DNA of 64,000 nt from Blastomyces gilchristii SLH14081 (GCF_000003855.2 NW_003101664.1:868878-932877); one strand, 5' to 3'; shown: positions 37,032 to 50,018, numbered from the stretch's first letter. Numbers and translations: made by a program. Notes: generated by a model not told the origin, from the sequence alone.

Positions 37032-40000
37032 ATGTCTGAGAAGCCAGCAAAACCTGGCTTGACCAGGAAGAGTGCCTTCTCCTGTGAAGCATGTCGCAAA
37101 CGCAAGGTACGCGGTGCGGCTGTGGTTGTGGATGCGGTTGTTGCGTGGTTGTTTATCCCGCGTTTTTATGGCTTACCTACTCCTATATCCTTCCGCTCCA
37201 AGAAGCCTACACCCCGGTTCCTTGCACGTCAGTTTTTCAGGGATCATTGTTTACTTTGAAAGACATTCTTCGTTAACCAGTCCATATCCCTCCCCGACTT
37301 GTGGGGAGATCCAATTTTGCTGTTAGGTCAAATGCAATGGAGCCAATCCTTCCTGCTCGCGATGCGCCGCCCGTGGGGAAACCTGCATATATAGCCTGTG
37401 AGTTGCGGATAATAAACAGTGGCTTCCTTGGGCCAATAATGGCTTAAACATTTGCGCATTCAAAAAGCAAATGCACATTTTGGGCTGAGCTTTCTTTTGC
37501 CTGCGGATCCTTACCTTTCTTTGTTAATTATTTTGGTGCAACCTTGTGCAGAACGCCCACCCTGTCCTACACAAAAACCCTTGAAGCTCGCGTGGCTGAG
37601 CTCGAAACAGCCCTCGCAAATCTACAGGGCGGGACTGGGAATATTGATGGAGGACTAGGACAGGAAATTTCACAACAACATCAGCAGCAGCAAATGCATG
37701 TCGACGAGCCGCGGGAGAATTTATTGAGAACTGGCGTGTCCCACGGCGTCGACAACATCGAGCATATCCCGTCAGATTTGGCTAGAGGCATTGACAGGTT
37801 GAAAATTGGAGATGATGGGCGCATCTCTATTTACGGCCCAACCAGCCTATTCCAGCTGCCCAGCAGTCTTGCGCCTGAGGAAGCGAACCCATTGTTGCCC
37901 GCCGCTGCAGAGCTCGATAGCCGAAAGGAACGCCTCATCAACAATGCATGGAGGGAGAGGGCTTTTGAACAGTTGGCCACCATACCAGTAAGAGGACGCA
38001 GACTAAATGTTTACATTGTTTCCTCTGCCTTTTTCTTCTTCATTCTTTTAATATGGGAAGTGGAGATATACTGAGCTTCTTATCTTCCTTTTTCTTTCTT
38101 TCTTCGAATTAGGACCCGTTTCAATATCTGCTCGATTCGCATTGGTGTTGGATACACCCGCTTTACAACTTCGTTTATCGACCGGCATTTACACGTCAGT
38201 TGATACTCTTGGAAAAATTTCACCCTTGCTTGCTTTTTGCTTTCTATCTGTTTTATGCGGCACGTGTAAGGGTGCGTTTTTGCTCACTGGTTGTTTTGCA
38301 GGTGACATGAAAATGAATGGCCCGTATTTCTCTGAGATTTTGTTGAATGCAATCCTATCTCATTCAATGAGATGGTGCAAGGATGAGCTAAAAATCACCA
38401 AATATATCGACGCGTCCAGCGGCGGAACCCAGTTTTTCGATCAGGCCTGTTCCGGTTTATTCAACACTCTGAAGGCGGGCAATGGCCAGATACCTATCGT
38501 GCAATCACTGCTCCTCTTAAGCGCACAAGAATGTGGCCGGGGCAACACTACGCAGGCCTGGGTATACAGCGGTATGGCATTTAGGCTAGTCGAGGATCTG
38601 GGTATCACTATTGACAGCAGGAAGTATTCTGGCTCTGTACAGTTCTCCGATGAGGATATCGAGGTTCGAAATCGTCTCTTTTGGAGTTGCTACTTTTGGG
38701 ACAAATTAGTTTCTCTTTATTTTGGCAGATCTCCTATCATTCAAGATACACCTGTCAGCCCGCCACGGATATTATGTCAGTAAGCCCATTGTTGAGCTCG
38801 ATTTTCATCTGAGTTACGATGGCTCAAGGAGCTAGGTTTCAGCTAACATGTGTAAATCATTTTATAGTGGATGACACGGCCGAAATTGAGATATGGACAC
38901 CTCATGGTATTGTCTTCCCCGAAGGCACACACTATCCACCAACACAGGCCTATGCAACGTCATGTTTTATGAAGATGTGCTCTTTAACGGAAATCCTCAA
39001 CCAGATTATAATCCACGTATACGACCCGATCCGCAAAAGCACAGAGGCTGAATTTCAAACCTGCGTGGGTCAACAGAGCCGCAACCTTGAAGAATGGTGG
39101 GACGAGCTACCCGTGTTTCTAAAACTCATCGTCGACTATCTCCCGCCCTACTCTCCGCCAAGCCATATTGTTACGTTGAAGTATGATTCCTGCTCCCTTT
39201 TTTTCAGGCCATTGCGGAACGAGGAAATTCCCATTACTTACATACCTCGTTACCGCCGTGTCCCAGCTGCGTATACCACACGACAAACATTCTCCTGCAC
39301 AGACCAACCCTCTGTTCGAGACCATTCAGGGGTTCAGCCCAAGTGACTAGCAACGCGAAGCCACTTGTCAAGTGCATATCATCCGCTACGTCTATAATCA
39401 CCCTCTTCGACCTCTACCGACGCACTTTCGGAGACGGACATGTCGTTTTATCTCTGGCGTACAGCATTTATACTGCGGCATCAATATTCTTGCTTGAGAT
39501 GCAGGCATTGAGATATGCATCCCCATCAACACTGGACAAATTGAGATTCTGCATAGCTGCTTTAACCCGGGTTACAGCCTCTAATCCTGGTGAGTGGCAC
39601 GCACTCCGTACCAGTTTCTCCCTGCTAGTGGACGAGATGGAAGAAAAGAAACCCAGTCCTAAATCATACGTATACATAGCTAACCAAACCCAAACGCAAA
39701 GTGATAAAAACTGCCCTAAAGCTAATCGAACAAGAACTCGAAAAACTTGGTATCGACATCCGCGACCCATCAGCAGACGCCAAGAAATCCCACAACGACA
39801 ACTCCACTAACTCGCCTTCCTCCTCGTTGCCAACCTCCCAGTCCCCGTATCCTTACGCCGTCCCGTCACATGGTGCATTCAGCTTCGCCCCTCCCCCGCT
39901 GACAACTCAGTCTGGCGTTGGTGAAGACCCTTTTCGCATTCTCGCGGATGCGGACCCGTCCTTGGTGATACCGGATTCGCTGAAACAGGAAGGAGTGTAT

Positions 40001-40105
40001 GACATTGCGCCGGAGCTGTTTGAGGCGTTTTCGTATGTGGAGCCGTTGTCGGCTAATATGGGTGGGGAATTTTATCCCGGGTGGGAGGATGGGGAGGGGA
40101 TATGA
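37032..40105 (+). CDS. Zn(II)2Cys6 transcription factor (second)
   Basis: Eight exons: 37032-37106, 37327-37397, 37552-37987, 38113-38194, 38302-38775, 38868-39180, 39267-39589 and 39702-40105, all phase-consistent, 725 residues. The zinc cluster at about 18-46 is CEACRKRK then VKCNGANPSCSRC...C (C2C6C6C2C6C), split by intron 1. A coiled coil follows (TKTLEARVAELETALANL). The fungal-specific domain has HWCWIHPLYNFVYRPAFTR, FSEILLNAILSHS, AWVYSGMAFRLVEDLGI, RNRLFWSCYFWDK and NILLHRPTLC. The domain resembles that of NirA/XlnR-like regulators in general layout only. Each junction was chosen to restore these family segments; for instance exon 7 joins exon 8 as SNPVIKTALKLIEQEL. The C-terminus is Pro/Ser-rich and acidic, suitable for activation. 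Targets unknown. Confidence 0.87.
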
Positions 40106-40728
40106 TTTATATATATTTCTTTGCACTTTTATTTTATATCCATGGATATTCTATATCGTTGCGCTGGTGGCATTACTGGTTTATTTTGTGATAGAGAGCT
40201 TCCCCTCGCTATTTCATGTCTTTTTTTCCCCCCTTCCCGTCATTCCCTTCCTTGTTGTGTTGATTTCTGAAAGTTATTTATGGCGCGAAACCTGAGCGAT
40301 TGCTTTTCTGCTTTGTCCTGACCTGTTTATTTTCCAAGATTGCGTTTTCAGGAGTTGGATATAGTCTCCCTTGGTAACATGTACATACATGTACATGTAC
40401 ATTACATTACATAGTAGATGTATATTAGAAAATCTACTACACAGTTTAGAAAACCTAGAAATATGTATATATTTATTGTGCACTCAATTAAGACCGAAGC
40501 TGCCATGTTTTTTCTTTGTCTCCGGGATCGTTAGGCTGTTCGACAGCTGCGATGCTGACTAGTTATTTAAAACATTTGGTTTCGGCGAGATTCCGAACCT
40601 CTCCACTGGCCCAGAATACAGCAACAGACACGGCCAACAGTCTTCTGCAGCTATTGCTGCTGCTGCTGCTAGCCTAGTGTAAATAATCCCACGCTCCAAT
40701 ACAGAGCACATCAGTAACTGGCTCCCAA
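40106..40728. other. Intergenic region with CATGTA repeats
   Basis: No gene seen. ATGTACAT-type repeats at 40378-40412 include GTACATGTAC at 40391-40400. A (CTG)n tract at 40647-40668 lies upstream of the amidohydrolase gene. Confidence 0.5.
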
Positions 40729-41760
40729 ATGGGTGTACTCCGCGTCAGAGCCCTTCCCTCCCTCCAGCCCATACCGCGGGCAAAGAGGCTATGGCTATCG
40801 CCCAGGGGAACCCAGAGACCCCTATCCTCGTCCTCCTCTACACATACGCCCAACTCCATGCCCCAGTGTCTCCCAGCAAACTCTTGGGATAGCCACATGC
40901 ATATCGTAGAGCCCTCTCGCTACCCTCTCTCCGCAGCCGCCGCCTACACCCCTTGCAAACCCCACAACCTCTCTGACGCCCTCGCCTTCGAATCAACCCT
41001 GGGCATCCGCAACTTAGTCCTCGTCCAGCCTTCCATATATGGTTATGATAATTCCTGTCTGCTCGACGGCCTCAAACAGCTAGGGCCTAAACATGGTAGG
41101 GGTGTAGTTTGTTTCAACGCGGCCGCCATCATCGATGAAGAACGGCGCCGTCGCGATCACGACGACGAAGGCACTTTGGCAACCTGGCACCGGCTTGGGG
41201 TGAGAGGGGTAAGGTTGAATTTTGTCTCCGTACCTCAGCAGCTGAGTGTGGGAGAGCTACAGAGCATGCTACGCCGGTATGCAGATGTCATCCGTGACTT
41301 GGGCTGGGTGCTACAGCTCTACGCGCCCATGGAGACCCTGCCACATCTCGTACCCATCATACCCCAGCTGGGCGTGAAGGTATGTCTGGATCATTTTGCG
41401 AAACCGACACTACCGTTGTCGTCATCTTCCTCGCCATTTAACCCCTACGCCTTGCCTGGGTTTACCGCACTCATTTCCCTGCTGGAGCAGGGCAGTACAT
41501 ACGTCAAGATATCCGCACCCTACCGGCTCAGCGATGACCCGCAGTTCCAGCACCTAGGTGTACTGGCGCGCAAGCTGATGCGTGCGGGTAGGGAGAGGTT
41601 AGTCTTTGCGACGGATTGGCCACATACGCGCTTTAAGGGTATCGATATTGCGCCGTTTGCTGAGACTTGCCTGAGATGGTGTGCGGAGGAGGACGCCGGT
41701 ATGGCGGAGAGGCTCTTCCGGCGTAATGCGGAGGCGCTGTGGGATGTTAAGCCAGAGTGA
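40729..41760 (+). CDS. Amidohydrolase-2 family metal-dependent hydrolase
   Basis: A single exon of 343 codons. This is the TIM-barrel amidohydrolase-2 family (2-pyrone-4,6-dicarboxylate lactonase-like). Metal-site segments are SWDSHMHI near the N-terminus, LVLVQPSIYG, GVRGVRLNF, LQLYAPM, CLDHFAKP and FATDWPHTRF, the last with the catalytic Asp/His. The first about 43 residues, before MPQCLPANSWDSH, are Arg/Ser-rich with few acids and could be a mitochondrial presequence; an internal Met at 40858 would give a shorter cytosolic form of usual length. The substrate cannot be told from sequence; a lactone or aromatic-degradation intermediate is the family precedent. No related catabolic genes are adjacent. 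Confidence 0.85.
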   Translation: MGVLRVRALPSLQPIPRAKRLWLSPRGTQRPLSSSSSTHTPNSMPQCLPANSWDSHMHIVEPSRYPLSAAAAYTPCKPHNLSDALAFESTLGIRNLVLVQPSIYGYDNSCLLDGLKQLGPKHGRGVVCFNAAAIIDEERRRRDHDDEGTLATWHRLGVRGVRLNFVSVPQQLSVGELQSMLRRYADVIRDLGWVLQLYAPMETLPHLVPIIPQLGVKVCLDHFAKPTLPLSSSSSPFNPYALPGFTALISLLEQGSTYVKISAPYRLSDDPQFQHLGVLARKLMRAGRERLVFATDWPHTRFKGIDIAPFAETCLRWCAEEDAGMAERLFRRNAEALWDVKPE

Positions 41761-42823
41761 AATAGGCTCCTCATGTGGGAATCGACATGGCCGCGCACGA
41801 AAGCAACTTTCGCGCATTCAATCAGCGAGGGCGATTGGTTTTACTTGTTCAGCAGATATTTAACCACCCGCGCTATGGGGATTTACCCCTCCATTCCTGA
41901 GAACATACCCCCCGTCCCAGTGCCCGCCCCGCCTCCCTCTTCGAAGGCCATCCAGCACGTTAAACGAGACTTATTAAGGGGGGAAACTTTCTGAATCCCT
42001 AGAGCATGGAAAAACAACAACGAAAATGCACCAACCCACCTGGGCTCAGCTTCTACTCATCCCTTCACTTCCCTCGCCACAATGTAATTATCATAACACA
42101 ACTTGTACATGTACATGTATCTTTTTTATGCGCTCACCATGTAAAAGAGGAACTATTTAAAGGGGGAAAAAATAATATCTTCAACACAACATCAGATATA
42201 AGTAGAATATCAGTAAAATACGCCTATTTTTGAATGGAGAATATTGTACGCAGGATTCTTTCAAAAGTTTGAATTGGCATCAAAAATTTAAGCTGTAACT
42301 ATCTCTGTTACCAGCATAAAGTATTTCCGTTCTCTTATCCAGAGTCGGGAGGTTAATGCCTGTTGCGTCTGAATATTTAAACATCTAACATGATCAACCT
42401 TCGAACTCCCGCGCCTATCGAATGCTCGGCCACCAGATCTATCTTACTTCATTCTTCAGCAATGCAGGAAGATATTTATGTACATTATACTCCGTACATA
42501 TGAAATAGATCATATAAATTTATATAGTTCATTTGTAAAACTGTTGTTGAGCGTAGAATGAGAAGTAAAATATTGTGATACAGAGAGACATCCTTTTTGA
42601 GTCTTCCCAGCCGGCCTTTTCAGAAAGGGGTATCGCATGTGGAATATATGAAAAAAAAGTTATCTTCCAGTAAAAGCTGGAAAATATCCTATATTTTTCT
42701 GCTTGCAGGATTTAAGAAATCTATGCATGCACTGTATGTACTCTGAGATTTTCATGATTTTCATTTTGGAGAATAAATTGCCTCGTCTTCTATTATCAAA
42801 GGAGGTAACTTAACTATCAAGTT

Positions 42824-42856
<33 letters not shown>

Positions 42857-43116
42857 GAAAGGCAAATATCATTCCGTGGCTTGAGATACTCTCACAAGAT
42901 AACCCGCACCACATCAAATCATCATACCATCATACCTCCCCGCACCAAATATCACATATCAGATAAATTCTATTTCTCGCAAATCCACATTATCACTCCC
43001 TCAAACATCCCACCATCCATTCCCCTCTTTCATTGAGTCCCGTCTATATCAGCTCCCCCCTTGCTTTATTTGTTCCCAGAGGCTAGCTACCTCCTCAACT
43101 TTCCACTTTTTCATAT
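41761..43116. other. Intergenic region, no gene seen
   Basis: AT-rich. Contains GTACATGTAC at 42105-42114, TACTCCGTA at 42488-42496 and a run of more than 30 T at about 42823-42855. Confidence 0.5.
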
Positions 43117-43872
43117 TCATCCCTGCGAATACCCAACAGCCCTGCTATCGCAGTAATAATTCGCCGACGGGTCTGGGGGGAACTTGGGATCTCTCGGAGA
43201 TTCTGGTTTCTAGTTCGTTCGGGAAAGATAAGGATGAGATATGGTCGTTAGAAAATCTAGAGGGAACAGGACAGATCAAGAGGAAAAAAAAAGTTGCAGG
43301 AAGGGGGAGGAAGGGTGAAGAGTATGTGATGCTATAAACCAGTGGTGACAACAAGGGGAGAGATGAATAATGAATACCATTGCCTTGCAGCATCGAACAG
43401 CTCTTCCGTCGATACAGTTATCGTTTCTAGGTGCATCAATGCCTGTTGGTTTGAATCGTTTTCCCGGGCGGAGGATGTTCTGTTAGTCAAACTTGCTTCT
43501 CACTAAAAAGGACTCAAGAAACAGAGAGCAAAGGAGAGGGAGTATCGTCCATGTCTGTGATTTCAAAACGTGCACTACGAATAAGTCTGGCAAGAGAAGA
43601 GAGAAAAAAAAAAAAAAAAAAAACCAACAACATAACATAACATAACATATAAAACTCTCCGCAGGAAGAGACACAGGCAGAAAAAATGTATATATACACT
43701 CAACCCCAATAAGCACAGTCGGACTCTCACGGAGCCTCGCATATTTCCCGCAGCAGAAGGGCCCACGTTCACTAGGACAGGTCCATACGGCGCTTACAGT
43801 GCTAACGAGCGTTGCTGCCACCACAATTGCGATGATGGCACGCGTGACGCTGCTGGAGCTATCTGCGCGCAT
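43117..43872 (-). CDS. Small secreted protein with two CC pairs
   Basis: Exons 43731-43872, 43378-43442 and 43117-43209 join in phase into 99 residues. The first 29 residues form a signal peptide (charged start, then IIAIVVAATLVSTVSA). The mature part has seven cysteines in the pattern C-CC-C-CC-C: WTCPSERGPFCC, NDNCIDGRAVRCC and SANYYCDS. The alternating single and paired cysteines recall hydrophobins, but the spacing and one Cys fewer do not fit, and the protein is charged rather than hydrophobic. Intron 1 (288 nt) uses GTGAGA with CTAAC before CCAACAG; an alternative in-frame junction (GTTGAG to CTAACAG) would add residues but keep all cysteines. Extracellular role or effector-like function is inference. 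No known family recognised. Confidence 0.6.
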
Positions 43873-44835
43873 TATGGTTTTGGACGGTAGCTTTATCTCT
43901 CCTCTGTAGCTGTTGTAGGGTATATAAAATTGTTGGAGGGTTTAGGGTTTCGGTTTCGGTTTTTTTTTTTTTTTTTCAGTTCTGATAGGTATGAGTGTAA
44001 AGAAGCAAGATGAAGGAGAGAGAATAGAACTGTCGATGCTGACATTGATGTTGATGTTGATATTGAAACGATCCCCTCGTCAATTTTAAGCCGCATCACA
44101 TGTCTAGTATAGGACGCGTATATGGTGTGAGGCAGGCGCGCAGGGCACAGGAGGGAGATATCCCATGATTTATTTAGATATCTGCCCAGTTTATGCTGGC
44201 AAGGGAGGGGGCCACATGAGGTGTCTCGCATGGCCTTGCAGGCAGGACAGTCCAGGATTTCACTGGAGCCTTTCGTTGAAATTCTCTCCCTACTTTGAAG
44301 GAATAGGTGGACATGCAAGTGTCCGGGAAATCCGGTGGGATTTGTCTTGCGGCTCTGGCTCTGGAAAAGGGGTGTATGTTGTATGCAACATCTGAGAAAA
44401 TGGCATACATATTAGATATCTATTTCCGCTCAGAACAAAGCCATAAAAATAATGGAGGCATAGAAATCGCAGATGACAGGCCTGTTCCGTCACACCTGTT
44501 GTAACTCATGATCTAAAACTGTTGTGCCAGATACATATGCATATGCAGATCTATGGCCATCGATGTTTACGCACACCGCTAAATTGAAACATGAAGTCGA
44601 ATTCCCCGTGAAATTACGGAGTGAAGAGATGGAAAGAACGACAGAAAGAACCAGATGCTTGACATGAGGTAATCATAGCCGAATATTCATAATAAAATCG
44701 TAAAGAAAAACCCAAAAAAAAGATATTCTGTCTGTCAAGGGTATTCAGCAAGCCACTAAGATAGTTAAACAACAATGAAAAGTAACAGAATCATCAAAAT
44801 CAGATGAAGATAAAATAAAACATATACCAGCTAGA
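43873..44835. other. Intergenic region, no gene seen
   Basis: Contains an A/T homopolymer tract at 43960-43977. Nothing with coding character. Confidence 0.5.
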
Positions 44836-47800
44836 TCAGGAAGATTTTGCATCTGTCTCATTCGTCTTCAAGCTTTCTTCAAGAGCCTTGCGCAGGTCTT
44901 CAGTGCTGGTCTGCTTCTCTGGCTGAGTTTGCTGCACTTGTTCTGAACCTGAGCAGTTCCTTGCACTTTTCCATAGCATATATTCCGTAAGCGCCTCCAT
45001 CTCCTCTTCATCACGTAATTGTTCCTCAGCATAGCTTCGAATCGACTCGGCGAGCGTGCGTTCAAGGTCGTCATTTTCATCTCCCACTTCGTCTCCATCC
45101 TGATCCGCTTGGTCGGCGTAAATATTGGGTGTGGGCGAGCTAGGGGGTGAAGTTGTGAGATGTTGTCCATCGAGGAGAATATCCGGACGTGTGTGGGGAT
45201 GGGGCTGAGTGTGGTGGCAATTTTCCCGTTGTGCTCGCTGCGCTTCTTCGATACTCGCCTTGATTGCACGCGTGTACGCGTGTTCCTCACTTTCCCCATC
45301 CGCCTCGGCTGCCTGTAGTTCAAGGACGCTAGCACGGAGGGCACACTCGATCAACCTAGCTTCTTCGGCGTCTGTACAGGATGACTGTTCAACGGACTTA
45401 TGAATTGCTTCTTCAATTCCGCTGGCGACGGATGGGCACATGGTATTTCGTCGTGGGTCATGATGATGATGATGATTATCATGATGGCACTGACGGGGTG
45501 GGCAAGAGGACGTTCTCTCCCTGGCAGTACGGAAAGTATGGAAGAGGCGTTCGGGGGGCGGGGATCCCGTCCTGGCTGGAGAGCTGCTCCTGGATATCCG
45601 GCGCTTGGCTTCCGATGATGTATAAATGTGATCGAAAACACCTCGTGATAATGCCTCCAGTTCGGACGCAAATGTTGAACCCCTTATCTTGACATCTGGG
45701 TTGGCCCGGAGAGAGTACCAACCTCGAACAATTGCATCGCGCACGCCCTTGGGAGCCTGTTTCCATTCTTCGTATCCTTCTATACTTCGCGACGCGATAA
45801 TATAGTTATCAACGCTCGTTCCCAAGCGTTTTTGGATTTCTTTGTAAACGCCACTCATGGTATAGCCTGTCAAGGCAAAGATTCCTAGGGAAGCACACAT
45901 ATCAGAACCACAGCTATGTGGCATAATGGAAGAGGAATGCGTAGTTACCTGCTCCTGGCTTAAGTATCAAACCACCTATTCCTTTGCCAAAGCCTTTCAC
46001 CATACCACCAACTCCGTCTTTGGCCCCAGCAAGGGGTTGCGTAACCAGGCCAGAGATTCCGTCGTAGAATCCGTATCCGAGCTCCTATTCTAGAGTTAGC
46101 GTTGAAGTCTTAAGAGCCATACTAGTGTCGTTAAATTCTATACCTTTCCAGCAGCTTTCAGGCCGCTGTGGAAGCCCGTAACCTTTGGAGACTCCCTCAC
46201 GGTGGTATCACCATACAATTTCGGGGCATTGTGAAACCCCTTTGCTACACCCAAGCTGAATCCCATTGGGGACTTGAGGCCCATATTGATCATCCTCTTC
46301 GCCGTCTGCCCTGCAAGTACGATGTCCGCAGCCCTAATATTCCGGATTTCCGAGGACTTGCGTTTGTGAATCCTTGGGCTTATGGGATGAGTAGTTAGTA
46401 TGCGGAGAAATAGTGATTTTTACAACACGGTGAGCAAGCTATACGTACACGGAACCATCACGCTCTGGACTACTAGCAGACGTGCGTTCGGTTATACCAT
46501 CTGAGTTATCCTCAACAGATACAATAGGAATGCAATGCTCAGAGCCAGTTCCTATTTCTGAGGGAGTAGTGGTCGAGGTAAGCGACGGTGTAGCGGTGTC
46601 CGCAGACACCTGCGAACCCTTACGCGAATGTGAGGCAGATTTTGACTTTCTCTTCGCATGGCGACGGCAGGCAGAGCTTGTTAAAGCAAATAAGATATCA
46701 GTCGGAATATCAGCAACGCCCATGGTAAAATCTCCAAGTGTCTCTATCAAGGCGCCGGCTCCTCCAGTTATTGGATCTCGGGGTCCGGGTTCTGTATGAT
46801 ACTCCCGTGGCCGATATCTGTGAGAAATCATCAGTAGTTGAACCTTCACCTCGTGTAGGGCATTGACGGATTGCTCACATCTTGAGGTCGCCAAGATCCA
46901 AAATTCCTTCATTTGCAAGCGTTGTTACTGCCAATGAGCTTAAGCGGATATTGGAATTCTTAACAAGCCACACAGCAGGTTTATTGCGAAGGACCATGCA
47001 GCGCAACGAGTCGATGTCCAGTTCCTTGTGAAACGATTTTCCGCCTGCTTGTACACCCTGCTCGTGGCTAATTTTTGCCCCAAGCTCTTCTGCTTTGCGT
47101 TTGGCCCCTGGTTCGAGTGCAGCAGTGATGGCAGCCGCCAGGTTGTCTGCGGTCAGTTCCTTGTGATGAATTGGCTTAGGGCCTGCCCCTGCCTTCGCAA
47201 CCATGGAACCCCAGAACGGTTGGTCTCCAAAGAATGGGATGACGACGGTCGGCTTTCCCAATGCAATACCTGCTGCAGTCGTGCCGGCACCTCCATGATG
47301 AACAACGCAGCTCACGCGTTTGAATAACCAGTCATGAGGGCAGTTTCCTATCATGAAAACACCCTCTGGGATTTCGAATTCTTCTGCACCGAAACCTCCC
47401 CATCCTTTGGAAACTAATGCTCTCTGTCCTGTTTTTCTAATAGCGTCGAAAATAAGTTCGGTCATTGCATTGGGGTCATCAAGAACGATGGAACCAAACC
47501 CGATATATACTGGAGGAGGTCCAGCTGCGAGGAACGCCGCCAAATCATCGGGTGGCGTATAGTTCGAAGCCAGAGGAAGAAAGAAGAACCCAGCGATGTC
47601 AATATGGGGACCCCAGTCCTTGGGTTTGGGAATCAAAGCGGGTGACCTGAATTGAAAGTCAAAGGGTTAACTCATTTGCAGTAGGATTAATTGGCATGCG
47701 TACCAGCAGTAGGTAAAAGATATACGAAGTCGAGGCAATATGCCTGGAGCCCACATCATACTCATTGGGTCCAACCCAAGGGACCGCTCCCTAAACCTAT

Positions 47801-48884
47801 TGATGACATCACCTAAGCCTTGCCAGGTTAACATCTCCACAAGAGCATATGTTACAAAGTTAGCAATTCCCACTTCGGCATCAGAAAATTGAACGTTCGC
47901 TAAGGGGTGGTGGAAAGCCTGGGTTGGAGACCATGGCATACTAAATACTAGATCAGTTTAGTTACGCTTGATAGATTGCTCGCCAAATCGTAGGCGGAAC
48001 GTACGTGAACATAAGGTGCAATGGAATACCTAGCTTCTCGGCACAATGGATGTGAGCGAAGCTAGGCGGGTTTGCTATAATCGCATCGGCAACAAACGGC
48101 TCGACACCTTCAAGTTGGGTGGCATCGAAATTATCATCCGTGACTGGGACGCCAGTGCCATCTCCAGCCTCGAAGCACGACCGCCAACAGCCTGATATTA
48201 TCTCTGAAATTTCCTTCCGACGCTTGCCTATGTCCCCGTTGAACATAGCATCGAAACCGGGCATCAAGCCCGGGTTTTTCACCATAAAGGCCATGAGCTC
48301 AGCGGGATCACCCCCAATGGAGAAAAACTCTAGTTCATTCTCCTCTACAAATTGCTTGAAAGTAGGATGGGTGGCCAGTCGTACACGATGGCCGTACCCA
48401 TTTTTCAATTCCCGGCCCAAGGCCACAAACGGTTGTACATCCCCTCGAGAGCCAACAATCTGAATAACTATGTTCAGTCGTGGGACAGGGAGGCCCGTAT
48501 CTGCTCCAACAAGCGAGGCGGAGGCACCAAAAGGATGGTTCTGTTGTGTCTCAAAAGCTGGGCCTAATATCTTAGACAGGCTTCCACGACGTTCCTTGAT
48601 ATTGATGTTGACACGACCATCATCTATAACTGTCAGCAAAATGATAGGGTGCCCTGGGGTGGGGGGGAGGCATGACACCCCTATATCAACGTACCTGCAA
48701 CTTGGGCATTTGTGTCAATACCGCTCTGTTTGATATCCATCTGCCCGCACATAGCATCATAGTCATAGGTAGGCAAGTCATCCGTATACGTTACTCTGGA
48801 GGGTATATGAGCTTGATGCGATTCATGGAGTCCATTGGGTTCATGGGGCTCATGACCCGAGGTCCTTGGTGAAGAAGAGTCCAT
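44836..48884 (-). CDS. Sterol-glucosyltransferase-like protein with UIM-like tail
   Basis: Eight exons: 48695-48884, 48005-48623, 47704-47940, 46879-47646, 46449-46817, 46144-46378, 45949-46084 and 44836-45884, all phase-consistent, 1200 residues. The N-terminal glycosyltransferase-28 fold starts at LNIVIQIVGSRGDVQPFVALG. The C-terminal lobe has PPVYIGFGSIV and the UDP-sugar site HHGGAGTTAAGIALGKPTVV with FFGDQPFWG. It lacks the PH/GRAM domains of Atg26, so it belongs to the shorter fungal paralogues of sterol 3-beta-glucosyltransferases; sterol as acceptor is assumed. After the enzyme domain comes a glycine-rich, possibly membrane-associated region (GFYDGISGLVTQPLAGAKDG, MVKGFGKGIGGL). The last about 230 residues carry five UIM-like cores of the form hxxAhxxSh, e.g. 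IECALRASVLE, YTRAIKASIEE and LRKALEESLKT. Confidence 0.88.
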
Positions 48885-49538
48885 GATTATTGTATATAAT
48901 AGGGAGTAAGCTGATAACCAGCAGCTTCAATCATGCTTAGAGATAGCGTTCAGTTGGCCGTGTGAATTGAAGTTGTGGGGGAGTAAGCTATATATACTGG
49001 CAACCGTACAACCTGGCAACCCTAGCTGTTAGTTAGTCTGGCCAATCGTGTAACGTTAATGATACATTCCTAGAGCTATGCTAATAGTGTGAGAGTTGCC
49101 AACAATAGCAGGGCTTCACAAAACTCTGGTGAAGGCATGTCATGTTTGTGCTCTTTTCTATCGCTGTGCTGCCTAGGGCTGGCGTGGAGAAAATTGCAGC
49201 GCCACATGATTTAACTAGTTAGTTAACTAAGGCTTTGTCAGCAGCATCACTAATAAATAACTTGGTTAACTACTCGCTCTCATGTCTATATCTTTTATTC
49301 CACTTCACTTCTTCAACTCCGAGAGGCTTGTTGAGGCGAATTGGGACAATATATTTATATTATACCATCATTGCACAGATTCGATTCGACAAACCCGCCT
49401 AGTTGATAACGCGGTTCGGATTTTTGCCCCCCAAGAAAATTTGGATTGGATGAGATTTGTTTTTCAGAGACTGTCGACATCAACTCTATGGCCACCGACG
49501 AGCGGGAGGATTAACCGGCCGTTTTCAAAGGCTTCTAG

Positions 49539-49664
49539 AGCAAGGATCCTTACTTAGACCCATGGATTGATGAGCTTTACAGTAGTACAAGGATCCGTTT
49601 GGATCTCAGGCACTTCGGTCATGGCCTACTCAGGGCATCCAAAGTCAAGAAGGCTCTAAACTGA
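49539..49664 (+). pseudogene. Short decayed coding remnant
   Basis: Behind an acceptor-like TTCTAG the frame reads SKDPYLDPWIDELYSSTRI, then LRHFGHGLLRASK, ending at TGA. The composition is protein-like, but the upstream frame has stops and no partner exon is found. Family not recognised. Confidence 0.3.
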
Positions 49665-50018
49665 AAGTGGTCAAAAAACGCGCCGCAGCCATGCGCATAT
49701 CCCTTGCAATATTGGTTTTTGAGAACGGAAGAATATGTACGGAGTAGTAGTGGGGTTGCTTCTCTCCAATCAATCGATTACCCTACGGAGTGGTGTTTTT
49801 TCGGGCCCCGCAATCTCGCACAGTGACGTTTCCCGCATCTCCAGGCGAATTATCTCGGTGGCTGAACTCCACGAAATAGAACCCAGTTTATAACACCACC
49901 TAGGGCCCCCATAGAACCTCTAGTTATACGCGCAGCTGTGAACGGCAAAACTGACACACTACTGATTCATCTCCTTGCTTGCCTCCATCATCGCTCCATA
50001 TCCCAGAGACCTCTTGAG

